Of a stretch of DNA of 64,000 nt, positions 1-13,195 are shown piece by piece (position 1 is the first letter of the stretch; each line of letters starts with the position of its first letter). Below the pieces are notes generated by a model, which was given only the letters and a program-made list of their open reading frames with translations, searched no databases and was not told the DNA's origin. The DNA is taken from assembly GCA_037975125.1 (NCBI GenBank), contig CM075853.1, positions 50,784,458-50,848,457 on the forward strand, written 5' to 3'. The position numbers were made by a program, and so were the translations under genes. Source of the stretch: Latrodectus hesperus. Its lineage: Eukaryota > Arthropoda > Arachnida > Araneae > Theridiidae.

Positions 1-3000
1 GGTTCTATCTATTAATTTATAATATCGTTCTAATGAGTCAAAAATTATTCATTTAATATTTATAGCAAATTTTGAACTTTTAAAATTATTTACAAATATA
101 CTGAATATGCATTATATTTAATAGATTTGATTATTTGTCCTAAGGAAACAATATAATATATCGGAAACAATTCAAAATTTAAAAGTACATTCCTTTTTAA
201 TTTTGGAAATATAAAGAGCATAGAAAATTTCTTACTTGATATGTGAAATCTATCACTAATTATTTCTTCTTTCGAATAAGGTTGTAACCCAATAAAACTT
301 CCAAGAGCTATAGTTGAGAAACTTATAATAAGCAGCGAACGTAAATGTTGATGATAAATTCTTCCCATTGGATGCAAAATCAGTGACACCAGATTCCTTT
401 ACTCTATCGACATACTTTAAATTGCCGGCAACACTTTCAGCTTGTTATCCAGAACTGATTAAACTTGAGTAATAATCGATATGCTACTATTTTCCGTTTT
501 TGTAGTCTTTGCGGCGAAAGGTGTTTGGTACACAAGGCTGTCGTCAACACGTTATCTTTGCACCTTGTTCCTTTGAGGGTTATTTGTGTGTTTACGGAAA
601 CTCTCATTTTTAAAATTCACCTAAGTTTTTTAGCCTTTTAAGTGATAAGTACTTCTACCCGTTCTTAATAATTATTATCAGCGGAATTATTTTTTGAATT
701 CTTAAGCAATTCTAATTTCACGTGAACAAATATCTGATATAATGATTACCTGATTATTGTAATTGAGGTTAAGTATTTTTAATTCTCTTTTTAAAGAACA
801 ATGCTGCGCTTATAACAAAATGATCACAACAGTATAGAATTACTTTAGTTTTTAATTTAAATACAAACAAATAAAATTTTTTAAATGTTGTGTAAACTAC
901 ATGAATTTGCTTTCTGTTAAGAGTAAAATATAATTCTTGTCAAATCTGTTGGTGAAGTAAAATATCTTTTATAGTCGCAAAACTAAAATGCCATATTTTT
1001 TATTATTTTATGTATTGGTGATCACATTTCCTATTCACGGAATGATCACAATTGGTCTCTTATTCTTGACAAAAATCAGCATACATCTTAATAAATATTG
1101 TTTGGTTTTCATTGCAATATGTGTACACAAAATTATGTTCTTTTGTTAATACTGTAATTTAAGAAGCATTATAGATTTTAAATGCTATAGTTAAATTTCA
1201 TGATAGATTTTAAATAAGACTTGAAAGTCATTCGAGTAAAAATTTGAAAAATGAAGAATCTCATTTTATTTATAGGAGACATTCCTGGATTAAAAGTTTA
1301 TTAAGAATTGTATATAAATTGAACTTTTAATGTTGTAATTAAAATATAACCACGCGTTTGCACTTTCAGTACAGGAATTCTAATTTGAAATCCATTTTGT
1401 AAATATAAATCAAAGTTTATTATTCTGAATATAAATCCAAATATATTACTTTGAAAATAGCTGAAAGTAATGTTTAGATGTAATAAAGTAATTTAAGTTA
1501 AACAACATTTCGAAAAGAACTGAAAAGCTCTCCTATCCGGGTTGGATTAATTAACCCGTTCATATCTCAAGTGTATTTTATTAAAAAAATATTAGCTTTT
1601 TGAAAGAGGAAATTAAATACATGATGTTTTAGGAAAATAATAGTTTTAATTGAAAACAAATTTCGTAATTTTGGCGTTAAAAATATTTGAGAATGCCTGG
1701 TGACATATTAGGTATAAAAAAGTAATGAGACTGATTAGTTCAGAGCATTCATGCGAAATATATAGCGAAGTACTATTCATTTGGTAAATGAATTCCATGT
1801 ACCACTCCAGACTCTGAATCTATGTCCTAGGGAACATTTGTCGAATTTGTTTGAGCACATATAAACAAGATAATACTGATACATGAGGGCGGAACACCCA
1901 TAACCACACTTCCACACGTGAATATACTATGAAGTTGCATATCATTAAAAGAATGACCCAAAAATAAATCATATAATGAAATCATCATCGAAAATAGTAC
2001 CAAGATTTGGAACGATGTTTCATTCAAGAAAAGAGAAAACTTCTAAGCATGAATGTATCAATTATGTATATTTTTTTGAAAAAGATAAGTGAAAATTTTA
2101 CTTGGAAAACTTAGCTCCGAAAAAGAATTGAATTGGTTTTCATAAATATTCTAAATAATGAAAAACCGATAAAAATGAACAAATATGCTTTTAAAGTGAA
2201 TTCGAAGCCATTTATTTTGATTCTTTTTGGAAATCATTTGAAATATATTAAAAATATCTTTTAAGATCAAATAATTCACTGAAATAGTTTTTTTTCAAGA
2301 TAAATCTTTAAAATAAGTGTTAAAAGTGATAAGATACACAAAAATTCATAAAGAGATTTTTTCTGAAAACAATTGAAGTATAATTACTTTTTTCCAAAAA
2401 TCTGATGTTCTTAATATGGGAAGAAATTTTGTTTTGTTAAGGAAGTTAAAATTATTAAATCAAAAGTGCTGTGTTAAGATGAATATTTATTTGAAATTCT
2501 TAGAAACATTTCTTACTTCTTATATTGCAGAAACATTCTAAAGGCAATGAGATTCTAAGAAATTTTTTAACATCATGAAAAATTTTTTAAAGAAAATTGC
2601 ATCCATAAATTAATTTTCAAATATCCAAGATATCAATATAATTGAAAATTTAGAGTAAAAGTTTAGTATATGAAAAGAAAAATGAAGCAAAACTGTATAA
2701 TCGGATTTATGTTTTTAATAAAGTTTCATCAGAAGAATCATTAAATATTGAGAGTTCAACCCTCCATTAAAAAAAATTATTCTGTTAAAAACAAAGCTCT
2801 TAGGAAAAGCCCATATGAAATCGTAAATATTGAATTTATTGCAAAAAGTTTTTTAATTATTATATATTGCATAATATTTAATGACTTGTGCAAATAATAT
2901 CAAGTCTCATTTATTTGTATTTTTATATATGCATGTTTCTTCTGAATTGAGTTTAATAATTTATCTTTATTTCCTTAATTATATTTTTAAGGAATAAAAC

Positions 3001-6000
3001 GTAAATTATAAATGTGATCCCAGAAAAATAAAACTTTTTGTAAGATTGACGCCTAGATCAATAATATGATTTACAATATTGTATTTTCTAAGGGTCATAT
3101 TTATCTTTGAGAATAGCGTATTAAGAATTTTTGATTCTGCGTACATTGACGCTTAAGAAGTATGTTATTGAGTTTATCAGAACTAACATATTACCAGGTT
3201 CTTATTGAAAACTTGAGAATAAAAGATAAGAATCCGAATGCAGTTGAGTCTTCATTCAGAGGAAGAGATCTTTCCAGAAATAATACATTTGCAGAAGTTC
3301 TCCAAACTAGAAATCTAAAGTAAACAAGTCATATCTCTAGTTGGGATCTATTTGACACTACTGGGTGTTTCTTGGTTATCATTAAAATCAATAAATTAAA
3401 TGGAAATGTTTTTGTGTTTATGAAAATATGTAAGAAATAACTCTGCATGCAAAAGGCAATCTTAAAAGTTAAGAAATTACAAAATTAAGGATTATGGTTA
3501 AAAATGTTTTTAACGAGTAACTGCAAATTAGGGGAAAAATTTTAATCCAGAAATTCCTAACACTGTTCTTTGTGAACTTAAAGAATTTTATAATAATATT
3601 TCATGACAAAATAGTTTACTTTGTACAACAATTTAAACATTAATGCGATAGCAAAAATAAGTCTTAATTAAAATGTAAAAATACGCGTATTTTTATAATG
3701 GGAATATTAACTACGTCATAAAATAATTATATTTATTCCATGAATATTTTCAAATATTTGTTAATTTTTTGAATTAAACTCTATTTTTATCGAAATAATA
3801 TTGTGCTTATCTTATTCATTCATAGGATAAGTTTTACACTTTTATATTTTCAATATGTTTTATAAGAAAATAAACTAATTTTATAAAAATGTTATAAATA
3901 AAGCTTATTTTTTACTTAATGTATTGAAGAAATTATTCTACTACATATTATACAATTTCTTTATTAAATATTAACAGAATAGTATTATATTCTGTTAATA
4001 TGTATTAAAATATAATTCTATAGAAGAGTTCTTATATACTGATCAAGATTAAATTAAGCGTGAATGTCTTTTAGATTAAAGAATTGTTTATTTATAACTT
4101 TACATCAGCCCCATATTTTTGAGTTCCCGAAAAATCATTGTATATTTAATATTAACTTTGTATTTACTGAATTGAATTTAACTATATTTACTAAAAATTT
4201 AAATTAAGTTAATACGTTCATATGCTTTTATCTAATTGCTAGATCCCAAATATGGGATAGGTACAGGACAGAATGCTGTTGTTACAACATAAGCTTGTAT
4301 GTACTTATTTGGGCAAAATTTCCCTCCAGTTCTCCGGTTATTGAATTTGTAAAAAATAAACACTCTTCATAAATTATCTTATTTATTTTGCAGTTAGCAA
4401 TTATTCGGCTGGTTAATGAATTTTAGATTTTTCGTAATAATATTGGCTGTTTCTAGCGATGATCATTAAGAAACTCGTGACTTTATGTAGTACAATTTAT
4501 ATTTAGAAAATGATATCCTAAATCTAGGATATTTTATAATTAAATCCAAGTATAATTTATAATGTACAATTTTACTGAGCGAACTCTTTTATTCAAAGAA
4601 AAACTTTAGATATATTTGATAGAATAAAACAAAATTTGATTCATATCCTCTTAAGACTCAAGAATATTGCATGATAGAAAGTTCGAAATTACTTTTGTGA
4701 GGATTAATATGGATTAATGGGCCAGAGATAAAGTCTTTCCGGTAGAACACTTTTTACACGCGAATTCAGTAATTCATCGAACGTTTCAACTTCGGGATTT
4801 CTCTTATAACATCATTATTTTTACTTGTCAAATATTCTTAATCCTGAAAGAGTCGAATTTCTTTGTATAAGTGTTTGTTAGTTTTTCAGCTAATAATCAG
4901 GGAAGAAAAATATCCGAATTTAGACCATTTTCTGTGCTATTTTATTGATCAAAATATTCATATGGGTGAGGACTCTTGATTTTTATAGATTAAATGAAAT
5001 TTAGGAACTTTGAGCAGTTGTTTTCTCAATCACAATACGATTCTATAAGATCTAATTATAAATTCCAGAAGAAAAATGAGATTGGATTGGCTATCAGAGA
5101 AAATGCAATTTAAATCATTGAAGGTTTGAATTGTCAATGGTTTGACTAATAAACAAAGTGAGAGAGCTTCTTTTATGAAGATAGGATAAGCGCATAAAAA
5201 AACAACCGTTATTATTGAATATTAACATATGTTAGTGAATATTGTTATATTTATCAATATTCATCTAAAGCATTTGAGAATTCAGTTCATTTACTATGTG
5301 TTAGAACCTTTTTTAACTTATTTTCTAGGAAGGTTTAATGCAGAACTTAAGATTTTATTAGCTTAAGATTTATTTAGATTTTTATTTGAGGCAGAAAAAA
5401 AATTTGCAATACGAAATTAGAAACCAATTTAAAAATATCTAGTGTTATGTTAACGAAAAAAATTAAACATACCTCTAAAAACTGAAGGTAAAATTGATTG
5501 AAAGAATATAATATAAGACTATCGTACCAAAGAAGGTGTACAAGTTTAGTTTTTTAAGACTTGAAGAAATGATAGGATTAGTTCCGTAAGTTTTATTTGA
5601 GAGCATTTTTAAAATATGAATAAGTTTGGGAGTTACATTTTCTTGAAACTGAAAAAAATGTTTCAAAATATTTATTTTGCTTCATAGTGATTGCAAGATA
5701 AGTGGTTTTATGTGTTCATTGATTAATTTTTTATAAATGGTAAATACTGATTTATATGCCCTTTACGTTTAAATTGATTATTACGAAAATTACGAAAATG
5801 TGTTTTCATGTTTTTATAATGATGCTAGATTGCTAAAGAAGATTTGAAAGATTGATTTGCAATCACGATATTTCTTCCTTTTCATGATATTAAATCTTCA
5901 CTTTCAAATAAATCTGAAAAAATAGAAAGATACAAATGGTAAATTATTTGATGACATTAAGTAAATTATGACGAAGGTTATGGAAGCTATAAGAGCAGGA

Positions 6001-6396
6001 TGTGAATGATTTATCAAACTAATAAAATAATTATGATCATCAAACTATAGTGCTAGACATTGACCAGCTCCAGCACTCAAAGAAGCATTCTGTTGATCCC
6101 ATTGACTCTGCTGTAATCCATAACACATGAATGATATTTGAAGAAACTTCTGTTATATAATTAAAAAAGGAATATTAACTTTGTCTTTGAGGAAGCGTGT
6201 AAAGCTAGTTTAAGGATAATTATTTTGTTACACGTGATTTCTTTATTAAAGAAAGGAAATCTATATTTTGGGTTGGAAAGTTTGATAAAACTTCAGTCTT
6301 TTTCTTATAAGGCTGAGTTAGTCTTTTCTGTGGCTATTTTTGTAAATGATATGAAATGACTGATGAATTTAAAAAAACTTGTAGTAGCTTTTTTAT
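1..6396. other. AT-rich intergenic sequence, no gene recognised
   Basis: This is very AT-rich sequence with only short reading frames (under 100 codons) that have low-complexity composition and no recognisable motif on either strand. A slightly more complex stretch around 340-620 gave no protein similarity I could recognise. It lies downstream (3') of the minus-strand sulfotransferase array. I see nothing else in it. Confidence 0.6.
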
Positions 6397-6811
6397 AGTA
6401 GCAAATTAATCAGATAACCATATGGTACAGTATACGGTGTCCCCCCACACCGCCTGTTTGTGTAGTAGCAAATTAACCAGATAACCATATGGGTCTAGTA
6501 TACGGGGTCCTCAAACACCGCCTATTTCTATAATAACAAATTAACCAGATAACCATATGGTACAGTATACGGGGTTCTCCCACACCGCCTGTTTTTGTAG
6601 TAGCAAATTAACCAGATAACCATATGGTACAGTATACGGGGTTTTCCCACACCGCCTGTTTCTGTAGTAGCAAATTAACCATATAACCATATGGTACAGT
6701 GTACAGTGTCCTCCCACACCGCATGTTTGTGTAGTAGCAAATTAACCAGATAACCATACGGTACAGTATTCGGGGTTCTTCCACACCGTTTGTTTCTGTA
6801 GTAGCGAATTC
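6397..6811. repeat. 67-bp minisatellite, about 6.2 copies
   Basis: Six consecutive units start at 6397, 6464, 6532, 6599, 6666 and 6733, and a partial unit starts at 6800. The period is 67 bp (one unit is 68). Each begins with a variant of AGTAGCAAATTAACCAGATA, then CCATATGGTACAGTATAC, a GGGGTYCTCCCACACCGCC block and a T-rich end. Units differ by a few substitutions each, so the array is not brand new. It is markedly more GC-rich than its surroundings. A short open frame across the array is a by-product of the period and is not a gene. Confidence 0.95.
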
Positions 6812-9225
6812 CATTAGATATAAGATATGCATTTTGTTAAAGCTAATTTTTTAGTAAAAGAAAATTCACAATCTGTTACGATTGTGAAGATTTTATACAA
6901 AAACTGAGATTAAAAATAAAAAATCTTACAGAAAACCTAAAACAAACGTTTTAACTTGAAATAAAGACCAATTAAAGAGAATATTCAAATTAAATATAAA
7001 AGAAGCCAAACTACTAAATTTTCCATTAAATATCCAAGGCACTGGTTAATGCCGATAACTGTCTAAGATACAGTTTAGCAGTTTACAGACTTCGAAAACA
7101 TGCCCCTCCTACTTCAAAACTATCGCAATATTTCTTTCTCTGAGTTGATTTGATTCCAAAATGTAAACATTTATTTTACTTTTCAAGCTGCTTTAATATT
7201 TTGAATATCAGTCACTAACCGAAGCAAATTTACGCACTTCCAGGCTTTGGCCCATAACTTTATGTAAATTAATCAATAATAATCATTTTAATTATTACTG
7301 CAAAATAGGTGTGAGGATTTAAACATTGTTAGAGTTTTATCCAATCAATCTAATTATAAAACAAATTCTTCTGATGAAATTTTTTCTTAAGTAATTTATA
7401 TGATTTTTTTAAATTTAATAGTTTATTGGTTAACATTTTTTAAGTAACTATAAACATATTTAAAAACGTTTAAATTAATAATATCATTTAATTGCCTTAT
7501 TATTATAGACATAATAATAATTCAATAAATTTTATTGAATTCTTTTCAGTATCAAAGGTTTTTGGATAGGCTAAAATTATTTTAGAATCGTAAAATATAT
7601 TAAAATGCCTCGTGTGCCAAGGTAACTCAAGTACAATGATAATACCTAGGTTTCGAGCAAATCGCTTAATTTGTATTTACTAGATTTAAAAAAATACAAC
7701 ATTCCAAACTGAAAAAATATATAAAATATTTAATGAATTCTTTTTTAGGATTATCTTAATACTGAATAGAATAGCAAATAAAACTGAATTAGTTTTTCTT
7801 TATTAATATCTGTAAATACATAAAATGATATTTAGCATTAATGAAGTAAGCAAAATATGATCAAAAAATAAATTATTTATTATTGAAATATTTTTTAAAA
7901 AATGTTAATTTTTATATTTACTGTTTTTATATTTAAATTTATTTTGCATTCTATTGGTATTTTTAAAAATTGACCAACACATTACCTTGTAAATATTTTT
8001 ATTAATGCAAATTTTTATAAATATTTTAATATAAATCTACGGTGAAATTGTAATGCACTTTTTTATTAAAAATAGAAAAAAAACCCGGATAAATCAGCCT
8101 AAGCTAATTTTTTTAAAGAATTTTTTAAAACTATTTTATAAATGTTTATTAGCGTAGTATCTAATAAGAAAAATAAGTGAATTTTGTGGTTAGTAACCCA
8201 AAATTTTTAAAAATAATTCTTGCTTTTATTTTCTGCTTTCATACATGATTGTATTGTAAAATAGATTGAAGCATAGATATCAGACATTAACTTGTGTCAC
8301 ACACCGAAGTCGAAAAAGGGACAGTGACTGTGTCTCTTTTCGTTGTCTATTGTGTTGACAGAAAATGTTGATGAAATTTAATTAACTTGTACTATGGAAG
8401 CATTTCAAGTAAAAAATTTTTTACCGTAGCTGGCAATGAAAATTGTAACGAAAGTATGTCTTTAATTATTTTACATTATGCAATTGATTTAAATTATTAA
8501 ATAAGAAAATAACTATCATAAGTGAACATAAAATCTGAAATATAATTTCGAATAGAAAGACTTGATTAGTAAAAGTATAATGTATAAAATTTAATTATAA
8601 ATAAATTATTAATAGACACATATCTTTATGAAACAAATTATTTAGGAAATGTGAGAGATGAAAAGTAAAATAATGAATTACAATATATACCGTTAAAAAG
8701 TACATATTGTTGGATAACTACATTAGTTTTTAGATGATTCTTTCTGTTTGATATTATCTACATTCTTAACAAATTTACGTCTTATTATGTTATAAATTTG
8801 TATGAAATTTTCAATGGAGATAATTAGTGGTGAAGAAGTTCTTAAGCATTCAGTTTTGAATCTAATCACAATATAAATATAACACTAAAATTAATATTTA
8901 TAAATTTTTATGTCATAGATTTAACTATATGGAGTAATCAAATCTGAGAAAAAATTTGTGTATAGTATTCTATCAAAATATCAAGGTGAAACTCGTCCGA
9001 GGAAAAAAACTTTAATAGTTCATTCTTTTAACCATGATCATTCCCAATTAATTTCACCACGAAATTATTCACATGATAGTAAATGATCATGTGTAATTAA
9101 CCATTGAGAATATCATTAACAAGGAAAAATATATTATACTTTGTTAAAAATTATTCAAATTTTATTTGAATTTAACCCATCACCATCAAAGATTCATTTT
9201 ACATTTACAGCATTAAATAGTTTAA
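6812..9225. other. AT-rich intergenic sequence, no gene recognised
   Basis: No reading frame with recognisable protein features occurs on either strand. A small imperfect inverted repeat (about 11-bp arms around AAAAGGGACA) sits at about 8317-8342. Nothing else is supportable. Confidence 0.6.
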
Positions 9226-9338
9226 TTTTTTTACATGGCATGAAATTAACCATTTTGTTGTATCTGATTCTAGAAGCACATTTTTTTTACATGGCATGAA
9301 ATTAACCATTTTGTTGTATCTGATTCTAGAAGCACATT
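9226..9338. repeat. 56-bp perfect tandem duplication
   Basis: A segment beginning TTACATGGCATGAAATTAAC at 9231 is repeated from 9287 with a 56-bp period. The two copies match without visible differences up to the shared GAAGCACATT, and are joined by a T run. The lack of divergence implies a recent slippage or unequal-exchange event, or possibly an assembly duplication. Confidence 0.93.
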
Positions 9339-10255
9339 AAAACTGAAATTATCTTTACCATCCTATATTTACCTGCATTAGTTTCAAGTGTGGAAGTAAT
9401 AATTATTGATGTTATATGAATGAAATAAAAAAGAAAAGATTAAAATAATTACTAATAATAATAATTTGCTTTACTATTCGAGTTGATTTTTATCTACATT
9501 ATAAACTATCCTCTCATATTTTGATTATATATACACTTTAGAAAGTACAGGTGGCATATATAAAATGTTATATGTTGGACACATGTAATATTATATTTCG
9601 ATGTTTATCAACAATTTGGAAAAAGTCTAGTATTATCATAAAAATGTTATAAAAAATAAATAATTTTTAAGAAATGTGCTTTAATTCAGGACAATCATAA
9701 GTAATTTTATTTATCTGTTGCTGTACATTTCAGCTGATAAAATTTTGTAAGCACTTCGAAAAAAATTCACACTTTCATTCAAGTTAGATTATATTTAAGT
9801 GAAGGTTTATCGCAGTAAATGAAAGAATATGTCATATTTAAAAGTTATGAATACAGTAAAATGTTTACTTAGCCCAATATTAGTTCTATTGTTTATTTAA
9901 GTACGGAATACCAACAGATATGGTCATTAAAAAAGACAGCGAAGAACAGGTAAAATATAATGTTCTGCAAGACGAAATGACTTAACAGTAACACTTAAAA
10001 TAAATTTGAAAAATCAGTACTTTGAAAAAAATTTCAGTGAACTATTTCAAAATAATTTGATAACAAGTTAATTTAATAAAGAAAGTATTACTGATGTTTG
10101 CATAAAATATATTCAGAAATTGATAGTTTTTACACCACACAAATTTCTTTTGGGGTATTGGTATTATTTTATAGGTCGTTTTTCAGGGTAATTTTTCTTC
10201 GCTATAATACGTATATATTAGTCTTTCAAAAAATATAGGCAAACAAAAGGTTGAG

Positions 10256-10258
<3 letters not shown>

Positions 10259-10329
<71 letters not shown>
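10259..10329. repeat. (AT)n microsatellite
   Basis: About 70 bp of uninterrupted AT dinucleotides, followed by a short (TG)n(AG)n tract at 10356-10379. It lies about 0.7 kb past the 3' end of sulfotransferase A1. The apparent Tyr-Ile repeat protein across it on the minus strand is spurious. Confidence 0.98.
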
Positions 10330-10332
<3 letters not shown>

Positions 10333-10996
10333 TCTTTCTTTAATAAAATATAATTTGTGTGTGTGTGTGTGAGAGAGATAAATTATTGATTTCAAATAAA
10401 GTTTAAAGCTCAAATTTATTGATTAAAAAACTTATTTACTGTCTTTCTCTCACACAAGCAATCTATTGTTTACTTAAATATATCTTGTATAAAGTATATT
10501 TCGCAAGAAAGAAACAATAAGAAATTTCTCACTGAAAAAAATACACTTTATTATCTTTATATATAAATGAAATATAAATATTGCATGATACTATACTGTA
10601 CAAAATATTTTGAAAATATTAAGAATATTTTGCTAGAAAAAGTAATGACTCAATAATTGAATACTCAATATTATTTGAATAAATTTATTACATAAATTAT
10701 ATGTTTGATACATATTTTTTTCAGTAAACTTTCAACGCATACAGTATTTCACATTGATAAAAAATAACACAGAAAAAAATATTGTAAAATATTAATGAAT
10801 TGTCAGTAAATTTTTTAAAAATTTTAGAAACACTTACTTCAAATTAAATAGTGATATAAAGTTTTTGTTGTATTTTGTAGAAAGCAAGCAGTAATTTTGT
10901 TTTGAACTTACTTTCGAATTTTTGTCTAATGTGAATTGTTTATATAAGTTATTTATTTTATTATACACATTATTTATTTATTTAATGAGTTGAAAG

Positions 10997-11950
10997 TCAT
11001 CCCAATGAGAACCAGTTTGGAATTTCAGTACCTTTTGTTCTCTCTTGAAATTTCTTGTTCAGCCTTTCACTTTGTTCTTCAGTTAAAACATTTTTCCAAT
11101 CACCAACAATTCCTTTTCTTACAAACTGTAATTTCGGCAATTCTTCAGGCAAATTCAGATTTTCAATAAACTGAGCAACATATCTGAATCCTTCATAACT
11201 TAAAATTTCATGAGATGTTCCCAGACGTTTCGTTTTCAAATCATAGGCCTCAGATAAATTCTTTTTCATGTATTCAAATCCACTGAATTGAACAATATTG
11301 TTTAAAACAGAATTATCCTTCTCAATGGCTTCTATGAATTCCTCGCCAAGAAATTTCGCCAACCTAACAATAATGCTTTTTATGTCTTTTTTCATATCCT
11401 CATAAGTCGTGTAGAAAGCATTTGGATCATTACGATGTGGGTACCAAGACAAGAGATGATCGTAATATTCGTTGTATTCGACTTCGCCCGCCATAAATAA
11501 TTCGAAGAAATCGTCGAATTCACCATCCCAATATGCAAATCCTGGCAAATTTCTTGTATGATGATAGAAAGAAACAACGCAATCCTTAGGATTGCGAGCT
11601 ACATAAATGTACTTCGCCTCAGGAGAATAAGGCAGATGGCTATACGGAAGGTGCGTTTTCAGTGCTCCAGGACGTGGCATTCTGTCAATACCTTCTTTCC
11701 CGCTCATATCGATAAATGGACAGTGTTTCAGAAATAAGGATACGTCTTCCAATTCCTTACCTTTTCGAAAAATGTAGAGAGCTACGTTCTGCATCCAAGT
11801 TGTACCACATTTTGGATATGTTACGATGAAAACATCTCCAGATTGTGCCTTATAGTCTAATGCTTCTCTAAAGCATTTAGGAGAGAATGATGATGGGTAA
11901 ATAATACCATCCATAGTGCTATATAATGGTCTCTTCTTTATATTTTCCAT
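10997..11950 (-). CDS. Cytosolic sulfotransferase, subtype A (copy A1)
   Basis: Cytosolic sulfotransferases (SULT family) move sulfate from PAPS to hydroxyl or amine groups of small molecules. The 317-residue product spans the whole Sulfotransferase_1 domain. The 5'-phosphosulfate loop TYPKCGTTW is at about 44-52 (Lys47). The catalytic His is in KTHLP at about 98-102 (His100). The 3'-phosphate motif RNPKD is at about 119-123, followed by VSFYHH. The PAPS-binding motif RKGIVGDWKN is at about 278-287, followed by the dimerisation-like VLTEEQ segment. There is no signal peptide or membrane segment, so it is cytosolic. I start at the ATG at 11950, not the in-frame ATG at 12001, because the sequence between them contains a splice acceptor (TTTGTTTCAG, exon from 11973) and because paralogues begin at the equivalent place. 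The coding sequence is in one exon. A2 is its close paralogue. The substrate cannot be told from sequence. Confidence 0.93.
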   Translation of the reverse strand: MENIKKRPLYSTMDGIIYPSSFSPKCFREALDYKAQSGDVFIVTYPKCGTTWMQNVALYIFRKGKELEDVSLFLKHCPFIDMSGKEGIDRMPRPGALKTHLPYSHLPYSPEAKYIYVARNPKDCVVSFYHHTRNLPGFAYWDGEFDDFFELFMAGEVEYNEYYDHLLSWYPHRNDPNAFYTTYEDMKKDIKSIIVRLAKFLGEEFIEAIEKDNSVLNNIVQFSGFEYMKKNLSEAYDLKTKRLGTSHEILSYEGFRYVAQFIENLNLPEELPKLQFVRKGIVGDWKNVLTEEQSERLNKKFQERTKGTEIPNWFSLG

Positions 11951-11973
11951 ATTTTTGCTATTGTAATAATAAT
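11951..11973 (-). promoter_or_regulatory. 5' UTR remainder and 3' splice site of A1
   Basis: On the minus strand a pyrimidine-rich stretch ends in TTTGTTTCAG, with the exon starting at 11973, 23 nt before the ATG. A2 has a matching acceptor (GTTTTAG, exon from 46975) and similar UTR sequence. B1 and B2 also have acceptors within 15 nt of the ATG. The conservation indicates a 5' UTR intron in all four genes. Confidence 0.75.
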
Positions 11974-12376
11974 CTGAAACAAAAACATAAAAATCATTCA
12001 TAATTTATGAATTATATAACTCATGGCCAAGTACATTAACAATTACAAAATATGCTTATAGAAAAATAGATAAACTAGATAAAGTATTTATTTTCGTTTT
12101 AATAATTAGTTGTATATTATTAAAAATACAAGGTATGTAAAACAATCTTTTTTTTACGTACTTTCTTCTTTCAATTAAAAAACGTTATAGACGTGCAACA
12201 ACGCCCAATGTAGACAGTTATTTATCGCTAACGGCTCGGAAACACTGAAATATAAATGCTACTCCTTTTCAACAACACTTTCCCTCGATTGCTGGTACTA
12301 CTGCGTAAACACAAACTGCCCAAAACCTCTTCATGCAGTACAACTATTTGTTGGCCGACAAATGGTGTGTCACATT

Positions 12377-12532
12377 TGTGGTGACGCAATGTCTATTTTA
12401 TAGAAATTTTTTCCATCGTTGGCAACGAATAGTTTGGATTTTGTTTATATATCTCGTTCTAAAAGAAGTATTCATGTGTGTGGTTTGTTTATGTATTTTG
12501 TGTGTTGTATAATGCAATGTCTTAAATGTTAA
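12377..12532 (+). repeat. Left LTR of the decayed gypsy element
   Basis: It starts near GTGGTGACGCAATGT and ends at GTTAA. It shares CTCGTTCTAAAAGAAGTATT and TTTGTGTGTTGTATAAT-type blocks with the right copy at 15094-15281. The two differ by many substitutions and several indels, so the insertion is old. Sequence containing ATTGGTGATC shortly after the LTR could be a degraded primer-binding site. The outer ends are approximate. Confidence 0.75.
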
Positions 12533-12579
12533 GCGGAGCTATTTATTCTACAGAATTGGTGATCTATTGGGAGGGATGA

Positions 12580-13195
12580 TCAAAATTTCGACTAATATGT
12601 TAAATTACGAAATCTTTTCTTCTTTGCTTCGATGCTGATTGTGGTAAAAGTCTCGAGCGGTTGTCTCGAGTGAGTGATTTATTTTTGTTTTCACTAGTCG
12701 CTATATTATCTTTCTTCACATTATTTAAAACTTCTATGTCTAAAAACGAATTACATAAGGTAGTCAAAATAGAAATGAAAGTTCCAAAATTTTCTCCTTC
12801 TTATGTTAAATTGTATTTCGCTCATATTGAAGCTAATTTTACAAGAGCTAATATTACTGAGAAGAAAACCAAATTTAGTTATTTAGTAGCTGCTTTGATA
12901 TTGAATGTTTAAAATACGTGTCAGATGTTGTGTTTAATCCGGCTACTCTAAAGCCTTATTCAGTTTTAAAAAGGAAACTTATCAAAAAATTCGAGGATTC
13001 AGAAAATATAAAATTAAAAACTTTACTTCAGGATTTAGTTAAAAAGGCATTCACATTTATTGCATGGAATGCGAGGACTTTATAATAGTAAATTAAATTG
13101 TGCCTAAGTCATTTACCTACCAATATGCAAGCTATTCTAGCTACGAGCAATGATACTTCATCACAGCTTTCTCTTATGGCTAGCCATATCAGAGC
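12580..13195 (+). pseudogene. Gag remnant of Ty3/gypsy element
   Basis: The frame shows KVPKFSPSYVKLYFAHIEANF followed by KTKFSYLVAAL. After a frameshift near 12897 it continues with YVSDVVFNPATLKPYSVLKR, KLIKKFEDSE and KLKTLLQDL. This is the order of conserved segments in arthropod gypsy Gag (a P-x-F...WF-x-x-E-x-x-F block, the V-x-x-L block, then the Y-x-x-L-K-x-x-L-I block). A second frame carries LPTNMQAILATSND, the later Gag helix, up to about 13195. Stops near 13083-13092 and frame changes show it is dead. It ends abruptly at a 30-bp palindrome. Confidence 0.78.

Noticed and set aside
6397..6811. CRISPR-like array
   Set aside because: The repeats are contiguous, with no variable spacers, and the genome is eukaryotic.
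6608..6832. 74-codon minus-strand frame with internal repeats
   Set aside because: It is a by-product of the 67-bp minisatellite; every unit has similar wording in this frame.
10183..10413. 76-codon minus-strand frame with Tyr-Ile repeats
   Set aside because: It is the translation of an (AT)n microsatellite and not a gene. The same applies to the minus-strand frame at 28405-28596.
11951..12001. Longer 334-residue start for sulfotransferase A1
   Set aside because: The extension reads through a splice acceptor into intron sequence and is absent in paralogues. The ATG at 11950 is preferred.
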